From positions 1,798,001-1,862,000 of the forward strand of contig JAWUZG010000159.1 of NCBI GenBank assembly GCA_036785705.1: DNA of 64,000 nucleotides, read 5' to 3'. Made by a program: the position numbers and the translations under genes. This DNA is from Acanthornis magna. Lineage: Eukaryota; Chordata; Aves; Passeriformes; Acanthizidae. This document shows, piece after piece, positions 50,101 through 61,200 of the stretch. The stretch's first letter is position 1. Every line of letters begins with the position of its first letter. The notes beneath the pieces were generated by a model. The model did not search any database, was not told the origin of the DNA, and worked only from the letters and a program-made list of their open reading frames with translations.

Positions 50101-51859
50101 TATCTGAATCCTGGGCTCAAGCTTCAATTAGGGCCCAAAAAGTGCTTCATGTCCAGAGTGCCTGGCCTGAGGCTTCTGCTGATCCATTGCCCACAGCAGG
50201 AGAGGGCTGCTGTCCTGGGGACGTGGGACCAGCCCTTTGAATCCCACATCTGTGACAGTCTCCTGGGTTTGCACTGCATCTCAAGGGCTGCTCTGCTTTG
50301 GTGTTGCTTCTCTTGCTGCTGTGCCTTTGCTGCTGGGTCCATCTCTCCCTGCCTTTGCCAACTCAGCACAGATCCCCCAGGTGATGGAGTCTGCATTTGA
50401 GAGGGTTTTTTTAAACTCTCCATCAGCAGAGCAGAGTTGAGTGAAGAGCAATTTCCTTGTTCAATGGCTGAACTAAAAATTCTTGGGGAAAAATTCAGGT
50501 GGGGTTGAGCTGAGATCTATGGGAAAGACTCCCTTTGGGTGTACTCAAGAAGACACAGGAGCAGCTGAACACCTCCAGGAGCTGGTGGCCGGTGGCCTGC
50601 AAGTTTGGGTGACCTTGTCCCTGTCCCCAGCCTTGTGCCTCACTGGTGTGGGAGCACTGTGCTGCCTCACAGACCCAGGAGGAGCAGCTGCCCATGGCTG
50701 TGGGAGCTGACACAGCCTCTCATCCAGAGCTTTTTTCTCTGAAAGTCGTTTGTGGCTCTCCTTCTCCATTTCCCTCTCGTCTAGAGGGTTCATCCATCAC
50801 CTGCTGCAGACCATCCCCAGTTCTGCTTCCATGAGGAGCCTGCAGAAGCTTGATGAGGGAGACTAGAGAATGCAGAGTCAAATGTCACCTCCATGTGAGA
50901 CCTGATTTCCCAGGGAGGGAGGAAGAGAGAAGCTCTTCAGGTGTTTTATGGCTTCAGGATGTTTAAAAGAGCACCATGCTCTTGATGTGCTCAGGGTGGG
51001 CACATGTGGGTCCCCATGGTCTGCTGGGCAGTGTGACTGCAATCTGACAGCAATCAGTGCAAGGGCAGGGCAGGCTCACCTCCTCCTCCTCCTCTTCCCT
51101 GGCTGCAATTTCCTGCACTGAACCAAATCATTTCTTTGGAAATAGATGGATAGCAGGAACACCTAGAACAGGCCCTTGGGGCACCTGTCATGTCAAGGGC
51201 ATGGGTCAATAGAACTTCTCAGACTCAAGCACTGGCCATGTATTGCCTCCTAAATATGGCTCCATTCAGCAAGAGGAGGATTCCTAACGAGATGAGCTCA
51301 AGGCAGGCAGCAGAGCACACTGCAGATAATAGCCTGAGTGAAAGAACCAGCCGAGTATAGGAATTTTAATTAAACCTGACAATGCCTGAGAGGAAAAGGG
51401 GAGAGACAGAGACCAGCTGGCATGAAGATGCTGAATAAGCTGGGTTTGGTGAGTGTGTTGACCTGCAGCAGCTCAGGAGAATGTGCATGTCCCTGGGTAC
51501 AGGGGCCAGCCACAGGTCCTTCCATGATGCTGGGGCAGGAGAGAAGCCAAAAGGAGCTCTGATCATGCTGTGCTTCGCACAAATGTGTTAAGCCTTCCTT
51601 GGCAGCAAACTGGCACCGGAGTGCTCTGCCCTGCTCCTGACAGCACTGAGGTGATGGGGTATGAGGGGAGGATGGACTTTGCTGCTGTGGGATTTCGTGA
51701 TGTAGATGGGGTTGATCTGCGCACTGCAGCCTCCCCTGGATCCTGTACTGCCAGGAGCGTTCTGAGACCCTTTGCCTTTTGCCATGTACCCATCCCATGC
51801 TCCTGAGGGAAGGCAGGGCCAGAAAGGAGCTGGGAGCAGTCCTGACACCTGGAGCCTTA
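44177..51859. other. long non-coding stretch
   Basis: No exon, RNA gene or clear transposon was recognised. GATGA- and CTCCTCCT-type low-complexity patches occur near 50040 and 51080. Confidence 0.5.
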
Positions 51860-52166
51860 TCATAAACTCACAGAATAGTTTGGGTTGCGACGAACCTTAA
51901 AGCTCATCCTGTTCCACCTCCCTGCCATGGACAGGGACAGCTTCCACTATCCCAGGCTGCTCAGAGCCCCATCCAGCCTGGCCTTGGACACTTCCAGGGA
52001 TCCAGGGGCAGCCACAGCTTCTCTGGGCAACCTGTGCCAGGGCCTCACCACCCTCACAGGGAAGAATTTCTTCCTTATATCTAACCTAACCCTGCCCTGT
52101 GCCCATCTGATGCCATAACCCCTCATCCTGTCACTCTGTGTCCTTGTCAAAAACCCTCTCCAGCTC
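51860..52166 (-). mobile_element. CR1 LINE 3' end, inverted, about 300 bases
   Basis: The + strand shows CACAGAATAGTTTGGGTTG, CACCTCCCTGCCATGGACAG, GCCTGGCCTTGGACACTTCC and CTGTGCCAGGGCCTCACCAC, then AATTTCTTCCTTATATCTAA. This is a reversed CR1 3' UTR of the type abundant in songbirds. Confidence 0.92.
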
Positions 52167-55100
52167 CGCTGTCAGTGTGGGCAGTACCCCTGGGCCAGGG
52201 GTGGTGCTGGGTGGGTGGCACAGGCTCGGCAGCTGGGCACAGTGTCTGTGGCATGGGGACAAACCAGGGAAGGGCTGTGGGAGCTCCTGGCTGTCACAGA
52301 GCCTGGCTGCCCTTGCTGAGCTCTCTGGGGCATTTGACCACAGTCTGAGCCAGCTTTAAGTCCCCTCGGGCTATTAATGCAAACAGCAAAGCATCGGTGA
52401 TACATTTTAGTTTAGCTGGAAAAGCCTTCAGAGCGATGCTGAATAAGGATTAAAAGGCCATTTAATCTATTTTTTTTTTTGCCTTTGCAAACACAAGGAA
52501 AATTCAAACCAGCTGGCAGGGCCGGTGGTTTTGAGCCAGTTGCAGCAGCCTCTGGGATTTCCTTGGCGTGCTGGAACTGCCTGTGGGGAGAAGCTGGAAT
52601 GAACCAGGTAATTTGGGCTGTGTCCTGATGGTGTTGCAAGTGGGGGTGGCTGGTGGGGATGCTCTGCTTTCCCTTGCCCTGTAATGGAGCCCTCCACCAT
52701 GTGCAGTGAGCATCGTGCCAGGTGTTTTACCCACCCGGGGTGAGGATGGATTCCTGCCCGAAGAGGAGAGCCAGGGAAACAGAGCTGAAGAAGGCAGGAG
52801 GGATGCTGGAAAGATGCATTTTACCATGTGGATCCTGCTGGCAGCCAGATACATCCCCAGGCATCCCTCCCCTTGCCTGGATGCCCAGCATCTTTGCTTG
52901 GCTCTGCCCTGGCAGATCCAAACCCTCCATCTGTCTCCTGTGCTGGAGATGATATCAAACCCACTTCGATGCTTTGTCCCAGGGAACTGCTCTGCTGTCC
53001 CAGCCGTGTGTGTGTGGCTCTGGGGATCTTTTCCTGGCTGTTTAACCCAGCTGGGAGGATCCTTCCAGTGCTGCTCTCATCTGCCCTGTCTGACAGAGCC
53101 CAGCCTGCGCAGCCCTGCCTGGACATGAGTCTGACCACCTCATCTTCACCTGGTTTTTCAGCCCCTCTCCATGCTCCATGTCCATCCACTCCTGGTGAGA
53201 TGTGTCTCACCAGTCCTGAACACAATGTTTTCCCGAGTGCAAGTTCCATCCGGAGTAATTGCATCTTTACTGCAGCCATTGTATTACGCAAAATAATAAA
53301 ACTCCATTAATTGGGCATAAAATGAGAGCAGCGCAGGCTGGAGGGAGGATGCACATGGGGCACAACTGCAGTATCCCGTGTCGGATGCCACCTTCCGCTG
53401 CCTCCAGGAGGGGTCAAGCTTTCCACAAACCACCCCTGGGGCTCTCCTGGTGTCGCCCAGCCCTGGAGTTGAGCTGCACACATGGGTGAGGGCACGTTCC
53501 CAGCTCGTGTGCCAGAGCCCAACTTCGTGTGCCTGGAGCGCTCTCGAAGTTATTGTGCCCAAGCATTTTGACTAAGCCCTTTGCTGTCCCCTCCCTGCCA
53601 GCATCCCAGCTCTGTGGTATCCCTGGAAAATGCTGGCTCTTGCTGTGGGACAGGCTCTTCTGGCTGCTCCGCCAGCTGCCGGTTGGTTCAAATTAACTTT
53701 GCAAGCAAAGCTCTGCCTCGTTTTCTTCTGACTCCAACAAGCTCTGGGCTGCTCAGCGCCTGTGTGGCCTGTCCCCCTCTGCGCCTTGGGGCCAGAGTTA
53801 ATGAAAATCATTCTGGGTTGAAAATCACAGCCTGGGAGAACGGGTTTCTCCTCTTCTCACCAGGAACCCGGCTGGAGAGCCCGGGCAGCCGGGCGGAGGA
53901 AACTGGTTTTGGGGACTGGGCAGGGATGTGCAGCAGGGCTGGGTGCTGGCATTTGGGAAGTGTAGTGGCTGGGAAAGGGAGATTCCCTGCAAAGCCATGC
54001 AAGGTCTGAGCTTTGCTTTTGTGCAAACCATGAGCGTGGGCTCGATACACCAGCCAGAGAGGCCAGGGTGCCATAAAGGCTTTAAATCCCCTGTGCACCA
54101 GAGCAGGCTGCAACCCCCGTCAGAAATCACCTGGTGAGCTCATTGCTGAGGACAAACCATGGTACACGGAGGGCTCCCAATGCTTTTCAGGTGCCTGCAA
54201 GGATTTTGGGAAGAGCTGGTGCATTCTTGGGGAGCTTTGATCCATGTGTGCCGCACACTCAGCCCATCGGTCCTGGAACACATGGGTACCAGCCTGCTGA
54301 TTACCCATCCCTGCATCCCCGCTGCCCCATCCCACGCCTGCCCCACCGTGGCTGTGACAGCAGGTTCACTGAGTGAAATTCAGTGAAAATTCAGGGGTTT
54401 ATTGGCTGGAAAACCAGAAAAATCCTCAGCCTGCAGGGCCATGGCGAATCCTTGGAAGGCTGCAGGGTCTTTAGCTGGGCTGCTCCGTTAGGACCATCCC
54501 TGCCTCTGCAGCACTGCAGGCATGGATGGACGCAGCAGTGTGATTAATTACGTTTCACATTGCTTTGCACACACCGTGAAATTAGCAATCCTAAAATTGA
54601 GGCGCACTTTCCCAGGGGAAGGGCTGAATCTCAGCCCAGCAGGGCTTGGTCTCCCTTCCCTGGCTTGAGGTTGGCAGAGCGGAAAGGCTCTGTGCTCCAG
54701 TTCAGTGAGGACCAACCAAGCGGGCTGTGCCAGCTCTGAAGGATATCTTTGGCCTCTGGTCAGTCCCATGGGTGCACAGGGTCCCATGTGGCCTCGGCAG
54801 CTCTGTCCCTGGACACATCCCACTGCCTCCGGGACCCTGCAGCCCCCCAGCACGGTCTCCCTGTGGCTTTAGGAGGAGAAGAGTGCCAGTGGGGAGCACA
54901 GCAATTCTCTTGGTTAATTCAGAGAGTGGAGATATCAAAAAGCTGGGGCTGATGTGCTCAGCCCGCTGTGGGCATCTGGCTGCTGCTCCCGGGGGAATGG
55001 GTGGAACCGTGCTCCAGGCAGAGGAAGGAAGGCAGGAGTGCAGAAGGATGCTGTTTGCTCCAAAGCTGGCTCTGGAGCTGGCTGGAAGGATTCCTTTCTG

Positions 55101-55405
55101 AAATATTGGCACAAGTTGCAGGGGAAATCACTCACAGGGGAAAGGCTGGCTTATTCTGGGTTTTCTCCTGGGTTTAGGCAGCTCAGGAGAGAGTGACAAC
55201 TGCACTCTGTGAGGAGCAGAGGGGCAGAATTAACCTGTGAGTGTGGCTCTCAAGGGGAAGAAATCCACTGTCAATCACAGCCCAAAGCTCAGAGGAGCAA
55301 ATTGATTTCACTCCTGCATTTATCTCTCCTTTCTAACAGCACCCATGAAGAATTTCCCGGTGGTGAGCTTTGGGAACAGTTCTTTCTGCACACGTTTCTT
55401 TCCCA

Positions 55406-55438
55406 AAGAAAGAAAGAAAAAAAAAAAAAAAAAAAAAG
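55406..55438 (+). repeat. poly-A rich tract
   Basis: AAAGAAAGAAAG passes into an uninterrupted A run. No retrocopied gene was seen upstream. Confidence 0.85.
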
Positions 55439-57302
55439 CTTCTCTTTGAATTTGCTGGGTCAGCAGTTTGGCTGCTGCTGGTGATTCCAGTGGATGCTTT
55501 TCCCCTCGTTAAACCCTGCCCTGTGCGGAAATGCGTGAGCTGGGGAACTTTGACACCCTGGTCCCTGCCAGGGCCCTGCCACCACGTCTGCCGTGATTGA
55601 TGACTGCGCACAGGGGGCTGCAGATGCTGTGGTTGCACAGAACAACAGGGAGCTGGTTTCTGTGGTTGAGGGAGATGCTATCTGCCTGGGATTTGCCTCA
55701 GGAAAAGCCCCCCCAAGGCCTTCCCTTCAAGTTGCAAAACCAGCTGAGGCCACCCCAGATTTGGCTGTTTCTCTGCATAAGCACTAAATGGAAGGGAAGA
55801 TTTTAGCAAGCCCCTTCAGATGTGCTGCTCAGTGGGAAATTGGGCAGGAGAGCCAAAATTCACGATGGCTGCTGCATGCAGGGACACAGGCTTTGGTCAG
55901 ACCTCTCCTGGCTCGGTAACAGTGGAATTGATGGAGCCATGGGAAAAAACTGAGCTGCAGGGATGTGATCTCTGGACTCTCAACAAGGGGAGCGCTGGAT
56001 GAGTGAAGATGTGACGCTGCACCTTTAAAACCTTGGGGTGGGTGTCCCCAGACCCTGGGGCAATGGTCACTCCTGGGATGAGCTGGATGGACTTTGCCAC
56101 TTGCCCTCACAAGGAAGAACTGAACCTCCTGACCTCCAGAGGGCTGTATCCATCAGCCCCACTGAGATTCTTCATTTTGACCTCTTCTCTTCTTCATGGC
56201 ATGTGGCTAAGATAAAGCTTTCCAGGGGCCTCTTTTTTTATATGCAGATTATTTGGGTGGGAGCTTCCCAGAAGGATGGAGCCCACCAGTCCCCTCCTAA
56301 ACACACAAATACACATCAAACCTCTTGCTGCTTCAGAGTGTAAAGCAGCCCTGCTCAAAAGTGCTGTAAAACCAGGCAGATCAAGTCTCCCCTGCTGTAA
56401 ACAGCTGCTGTCAGCTGCAAAATGCCTCCTTTTTTCAATTTGCAGTACCTGGACAAAGGAATCTGCCAGGATTTGGTGAGACACCATGCCCATCCATCAG
56501 GGGCTGTCACCCTAACCTGAGTCTTGCTTGATCCCAAGGAATCAATCCTGCCTAATGTATAAATACTCGATCTGGAGTCTCAGCTGTGGAGGAGAACACA
56601 GAGCTGTCAGATAAGCTGCAATTAGTGCATTTATCTACTTTATTTTCCTGTCGTTTCCCAAACACCATTTGCCTGCCTGCTTTTAATACACGTTATTAAA
56701 CCCGCACTAAATGTTGATTAAAGCAGCCTCAATCCCAGGTGTTTGTTTTCTAACACTGCTGTGAGATGCACTCTTCAACTGCCTTCGGTAAATTTTATTT
56801 TTTAGGAGTTTTTCCCACCTTCCAAGCACATTTATGCCAGGGAAATGGGTTTTTAAGAGCAGATTAGTGAGTTGCCCTTCTGATTTTCTTTGATGTGCTT
56901 GGCTCCACTGGAGAGGGTGATGGGTCACAGCTTTGCAGGCAGCTCTGCTGCCTCAGAGAAGCATTTCCCCCCCTTTGCCACCACTTTAAGCAAAACACTG
57001 CAGAAGAGATAGATATATTCTTATTAGTCTTGCAAGAGAAACAACAGCAATCAATCCCAGCACTAGACTAACTCCTTCCCTTTGCAATTTGGATGCTTAG
57101 AAGTAATTTGGGGAGTAATCTCTGCGAATGGCAGCATGGAAGTAACTGCCTGCAATAAAACATTGCGGGGGTGACTGTTTTCCTAATGATATTTCCAACA
57201 AACATTACTGAAATATGTTTTCCTCTCTAAAAATGGCAACAGAATTTAAATGTTCTTAGTGCTAAAATGGAAATGGAGTAAAAATTAGCTGGGTTGGTTC
57301 TG

Positions 57303-57330
57303 TGATGATGATGATGACGATGATGATGAT
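57303..57330. repeat. GAT trinucleotide microsatellite
   Basis: About nine GAT units with one GAC. Confidence 0.9.
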
Positions 57331-57962
57331 TTCTTTGTTATTGCCATGGTGGGTGGGTTCCCCCCTTCCTACTGCCCTGTTTATCCAGGGGTACAGCATT
57401 ATTCCCTGTTCATTATTCCCTGCTTCACGACGTGCTCATGTGTTATTTCATATGACAAAGCCCTTTCCATTAAACCAATATAAATAATTGCTATATTCTT
57501 TCACGGAGGAAGCAGGAATATTGCACGCGGCAATAGCATTACAGGAAAAAGCTGCTGGACTGATCCCAGTGGCTTTTTCTCCCTTTTTTTCCAGATGGGT
57601 TCATCTCTTATTCTTTGTGAATAATTTATCCAGGCATGCTTGGAAACATTCTCAAAAGAAATTACAGCTGTCTTAAAACATCTATACCAGTGCTCCCTGT
57701 TGGAAAGGTTCTCCAGTGGTGCCTAAAGAACCTTCCTTTTATCCTTCCAGCAAAGTGGTTTCCTCTGTGTGTGTGAGCAAGCTGGTGGTGCTGGGCTGTG
57801 CTGGGATTTTGGGAGAGGAGCTGGGGAGGGTCAGAAGCTGGAGGTGGGCAGTGATGGGCAAGGTGCATGGACCATCCAGCCATCATCTAACTGTGAGGCT
57901 GGAGGGTGGCTGAGATGTTCAGGGATACAGTTTGGAGTTGGACAAATCCTCCAGGACCCGTG

Positions 57963-58206
57963 ACAGAATCACAGAATTTTTAAAGCTGGAAAAACTCTCT
58001 AAGATCATTCAGTACAACCATCACCACAGCACTGACAAGGCCAGCACTAAACCATTTCCCCAAGTGCCACATCTACACATCTTTTAAATCCCTCCAGGGA
58101 TGGTGACTTCACCACTGCCCTGGGCAGCCCATTCCAGTGCTGGACAACCCTTTCAGTGAAGAAATTTTCCCTGATATCAAATCTAAACCCTGATATCCTA
58201 TCTAAA
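57963..58206 (-). mobile_element. CR1 LINE 3' end, inverted, about 240 bases
   Basis: The + strand shows CAGAATCACAGAATTTTTAA, AACCATTTCCCCAAGTGCCA, TCCCTCCAGGGATGGTGACT and GGGCAGCCCATTCCAGTGCT. This is the reverse of the same 3' UTR type seen at 25915-26465. Confidence 0.92.
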
Positions 58207-61200
58207 CTGGCTCAGCCAGTCTGCTGGCTGCAGTTGGGTTGGCTTTACAGAGTGGGATAGCTGAGGGTGGGGGCTCCAGGGGGACCTGCCCACACCTTCC
58301 TTGGGTGTGTGGGTGCATATTGGGTGCCTCTGGTTGCAGATGGAGCCCACAGTGGCCAAATCTCTCCAGCCCTTTGCTTCCTGTTTTTCAGCATTTCCAA
58401 ACCCCAGTGGGATGGATGGAGAAGCCGTGCCAATCCTCGCTCCTGTTTCCATCTGGCCAAACCTACTGAGAGGGCTTGGAGGCCAGAAGGAAAAACTCAC
58501 CAGGATCATCAACAAGGACATCATGAGCTACAGGAAACACAAGAGGGAAAAGTCTGGGGGAGGCTTCAGGCGTTTGCTGTGCCTGGTGCTCCCGCTCGGA
58601 ATGCAGCCAAGCGTCCTCCTCCCCCGGAGTCACGGCAAAGCCCGGCACAGCCAATTAAATACTGCGTGAAATGAAGGCCAGGGTGTTGCTCAGCCCTCTC
58701 GGTCCCTGTGGAAGGGGGGACAGCTGTCTTTAGCAGGACTCTGCCCTCCCTGAGAGGTGGAATCAGCTCTGTGCTGCTCCCCGCCGCTGCCGCTGCTCGG
58801 GATGCGCTGCTCATGCGCTGCCTCTGTCAGATGCAAAGCTGTTAAGGCAGGTGATTAAATGCGATGCTTCTCTATTGATCCTCCGCTGCTTCCCAGAGCC
58901 AGGGCTGACGTTATCCTCTTTGGATATTCATCGAGCTGCTGCGGAGAGCCGGCTCGGAAATCCTTCTGGACAAAGGTGTCAGCAGCCGTCTGCCGCCTTC
59001 TGCAGCGCTTTCGGTGCCAGGCTCCTGCGCGGAGCTCCTGGGCACCGAGGGACAAGGGCTGGTGACCATCGGCCCGTGAAGGACCATGGCGTGACCCCCG
59101 GGCCGCTGTGAACGTCCATGGCCAGAAGGAGGAGGGGGAGGAGGACATGTCCTGGTGCGTCCACCCATTCCTGCAGCTCGGGCTCCCTAGGGCTCAGCAC
59201 TGATGGGATGCTGATGTCCTCCCTCCTCTGGATGCTGGGCAAGCCGGGCTGTACCTCGGGATCATTTCTTCCTTCCCACTGGTTGTGAATACCATTTTTT
59301 CAACGGTTCATATGGTTTTGGCTTTTTCTCTCCCATTTGCCTAATTTTCAATGGAAGCATCCCCCCATGAACTGATGCTGAGGGAGCCCGAGTGACACCC
59401 TCCTCTTACTTGGATGGGGAACAGAAGGGAAGGCCTAAGAACAGGCAGGCTGTTCTCCAAATGAACCAGAATAAAAACAAAAAACAAAAATTGGTTTTAA
59501 AGCATTTTTACTAGGTGTTTGGTTTGCAGCCAACAGCCTAATGCATCACTGAGTTTAGCTCCATCCATTCTGCGGTGCAGTTGCCCAAGAAATCAATGCC
59601 CTGACATACTTTCCTTTGCTAGAAAATACACTTTTGCTTGAGTGGGTGTGAAAACCGAGCTCTTGCCAAAACCTTGTGAGTGCCGGGGAAGGCTGTCCCG
59701 CTGAGCCCAGCTTCCAAAGGAGCCACAGGACAAAGGCTTCGCTCTCCAACTTCTGTTCTATCCGCAGGGGCCGCGGGGCTTTGAATACTGACCAGAGAAC
59801 AATTTAACAAGGGAAATGTCTTCCAGTTTCTGTCTGAAAATAACCTTTTTCTAGTGCGTGGCCAGGTGGTTTGTAGTCTAGGCTGATCTTCTGGCTTCCT
59901 TTGTTCATAAAGCATCCAAAAAACCCCACTGCATCACCTGGGCTGTGCTCTGATTTCTGCACAGACAGTTTCATTTTGTGTGTTTGGTCTGGGCTGCCTG
60001 CGGGCAGGGGCTGAGGTGATGGTGATGGGCTCCCCCCAAAAACGGTGATTTTTGGGAAGTTTTTTCTGCAGGGTGAGCTGCCTCTGCATGATTGCCAACT
60101 GTGAGCGTGGATTTTGGGAAGTAGTGATTTCCTGCAGGGAGAATCCCCATGGATTTGGATCGGGGGTTGCTCTGCTGTTGTCAGCCCTGTGCCATCCCAG
60201 ACCTTGGCTCGCAGGATCTCTGTTTCACTGCTGGCATCACCCCTAACCCCTGCCTCCCTCCTGCGAGCTCTCTGACTCAGAGCCTGTCTCCTTCTGACAA
60301 GTTTATTGGCTTTCCAGAGCCTTTCCAGTGCAACTGAGGCAATGCCTTTCATTTTGAGGGCCAAGCAAGGAATAGTTAATGCCTTCAGGAGTGGGTGAGC
60401 CATGTGGCTGGGCTGGCTTGTGCAAGACCACTGTCTCTTCGTGCCCCACATCCATCCCTGCTCCTCATGCAGCATGGAAAAGCATAGGAATGCCCTCATG
60501 TCATTCCTGGAGGGTATTGGAGAGGCTTGCTTGTGTTTCCAGCTCTGCTGGGGAGAGGCTGGATGGTTTTCGTCACATCAGAGCCCTTGCTGCCTGCTGA
60601 GATCTGCCTGGAGTGGGGGCACGAACAGGGTGGGCAATGTCCAGGGTGTCGTGGGCACACGGTGCTGTCAGCCCATCAGAGGGACGCACAGGCTCCTGGG
60701 TGCTCATTTTCTGGATGGATTGACAGCTCGCAGCTCCAGAGCCCCCAGGAGAAGGAGAGGTGAGCTCCCTGGCACCCTGCCACCTCCACTGTGCTCAATG
60801 GCACAATTTCCTGTGCCCTGGGAAAAGCACAAGCTCCACCTTGAGATTCACTCTGCCATCTCTAAGAGGCACTTGATGTCCTATCTCCTGTCCAGCTTGC
60901 TTTCCTCCTGCAGGTCTGGCTGGCTCCTGGGCAGTTTGCTGTCCCCTGTCCTGGCACCCAGACCCTCTGATGGCAGCCCACTCTGGGGATCCTCCTCTCG
61001 CCTTGGAGGATGCCAAGGTCATTTATCCACTTTGTGGATTAAAAGAATTAAAACATTTGGAACATGAGGAGCTGTGTCCCAAACCCAAACCCCTGCTGCT
61101 CTACCGTGGAGCACCGTGCCTTTGAAGGCATCGTCAATTTGCAATATCAGGCTAAAAATGGGGCTTCTTCAGTGGAAAAAAAAAGTGCAGCTGGGAAAGG

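Larger units (their letters stand above)
52167..57962. other. non-coding stretch
   Basis: No gene was found. A poly-A run lies at about 55407-55437 and a GAT repeat at 57303-57330. AT-rich complex sequence at 56560-57290 looks like a possible conserved element. Confidence 0.5.

Noticed and set aside
58301..58669. 122-codon + strand frame with a basic KEKLTRIINKDIMSYRKHKR stretch
   Set aside because: It looked exon-like at first, but no family is recognised and no matching splice sites were found.
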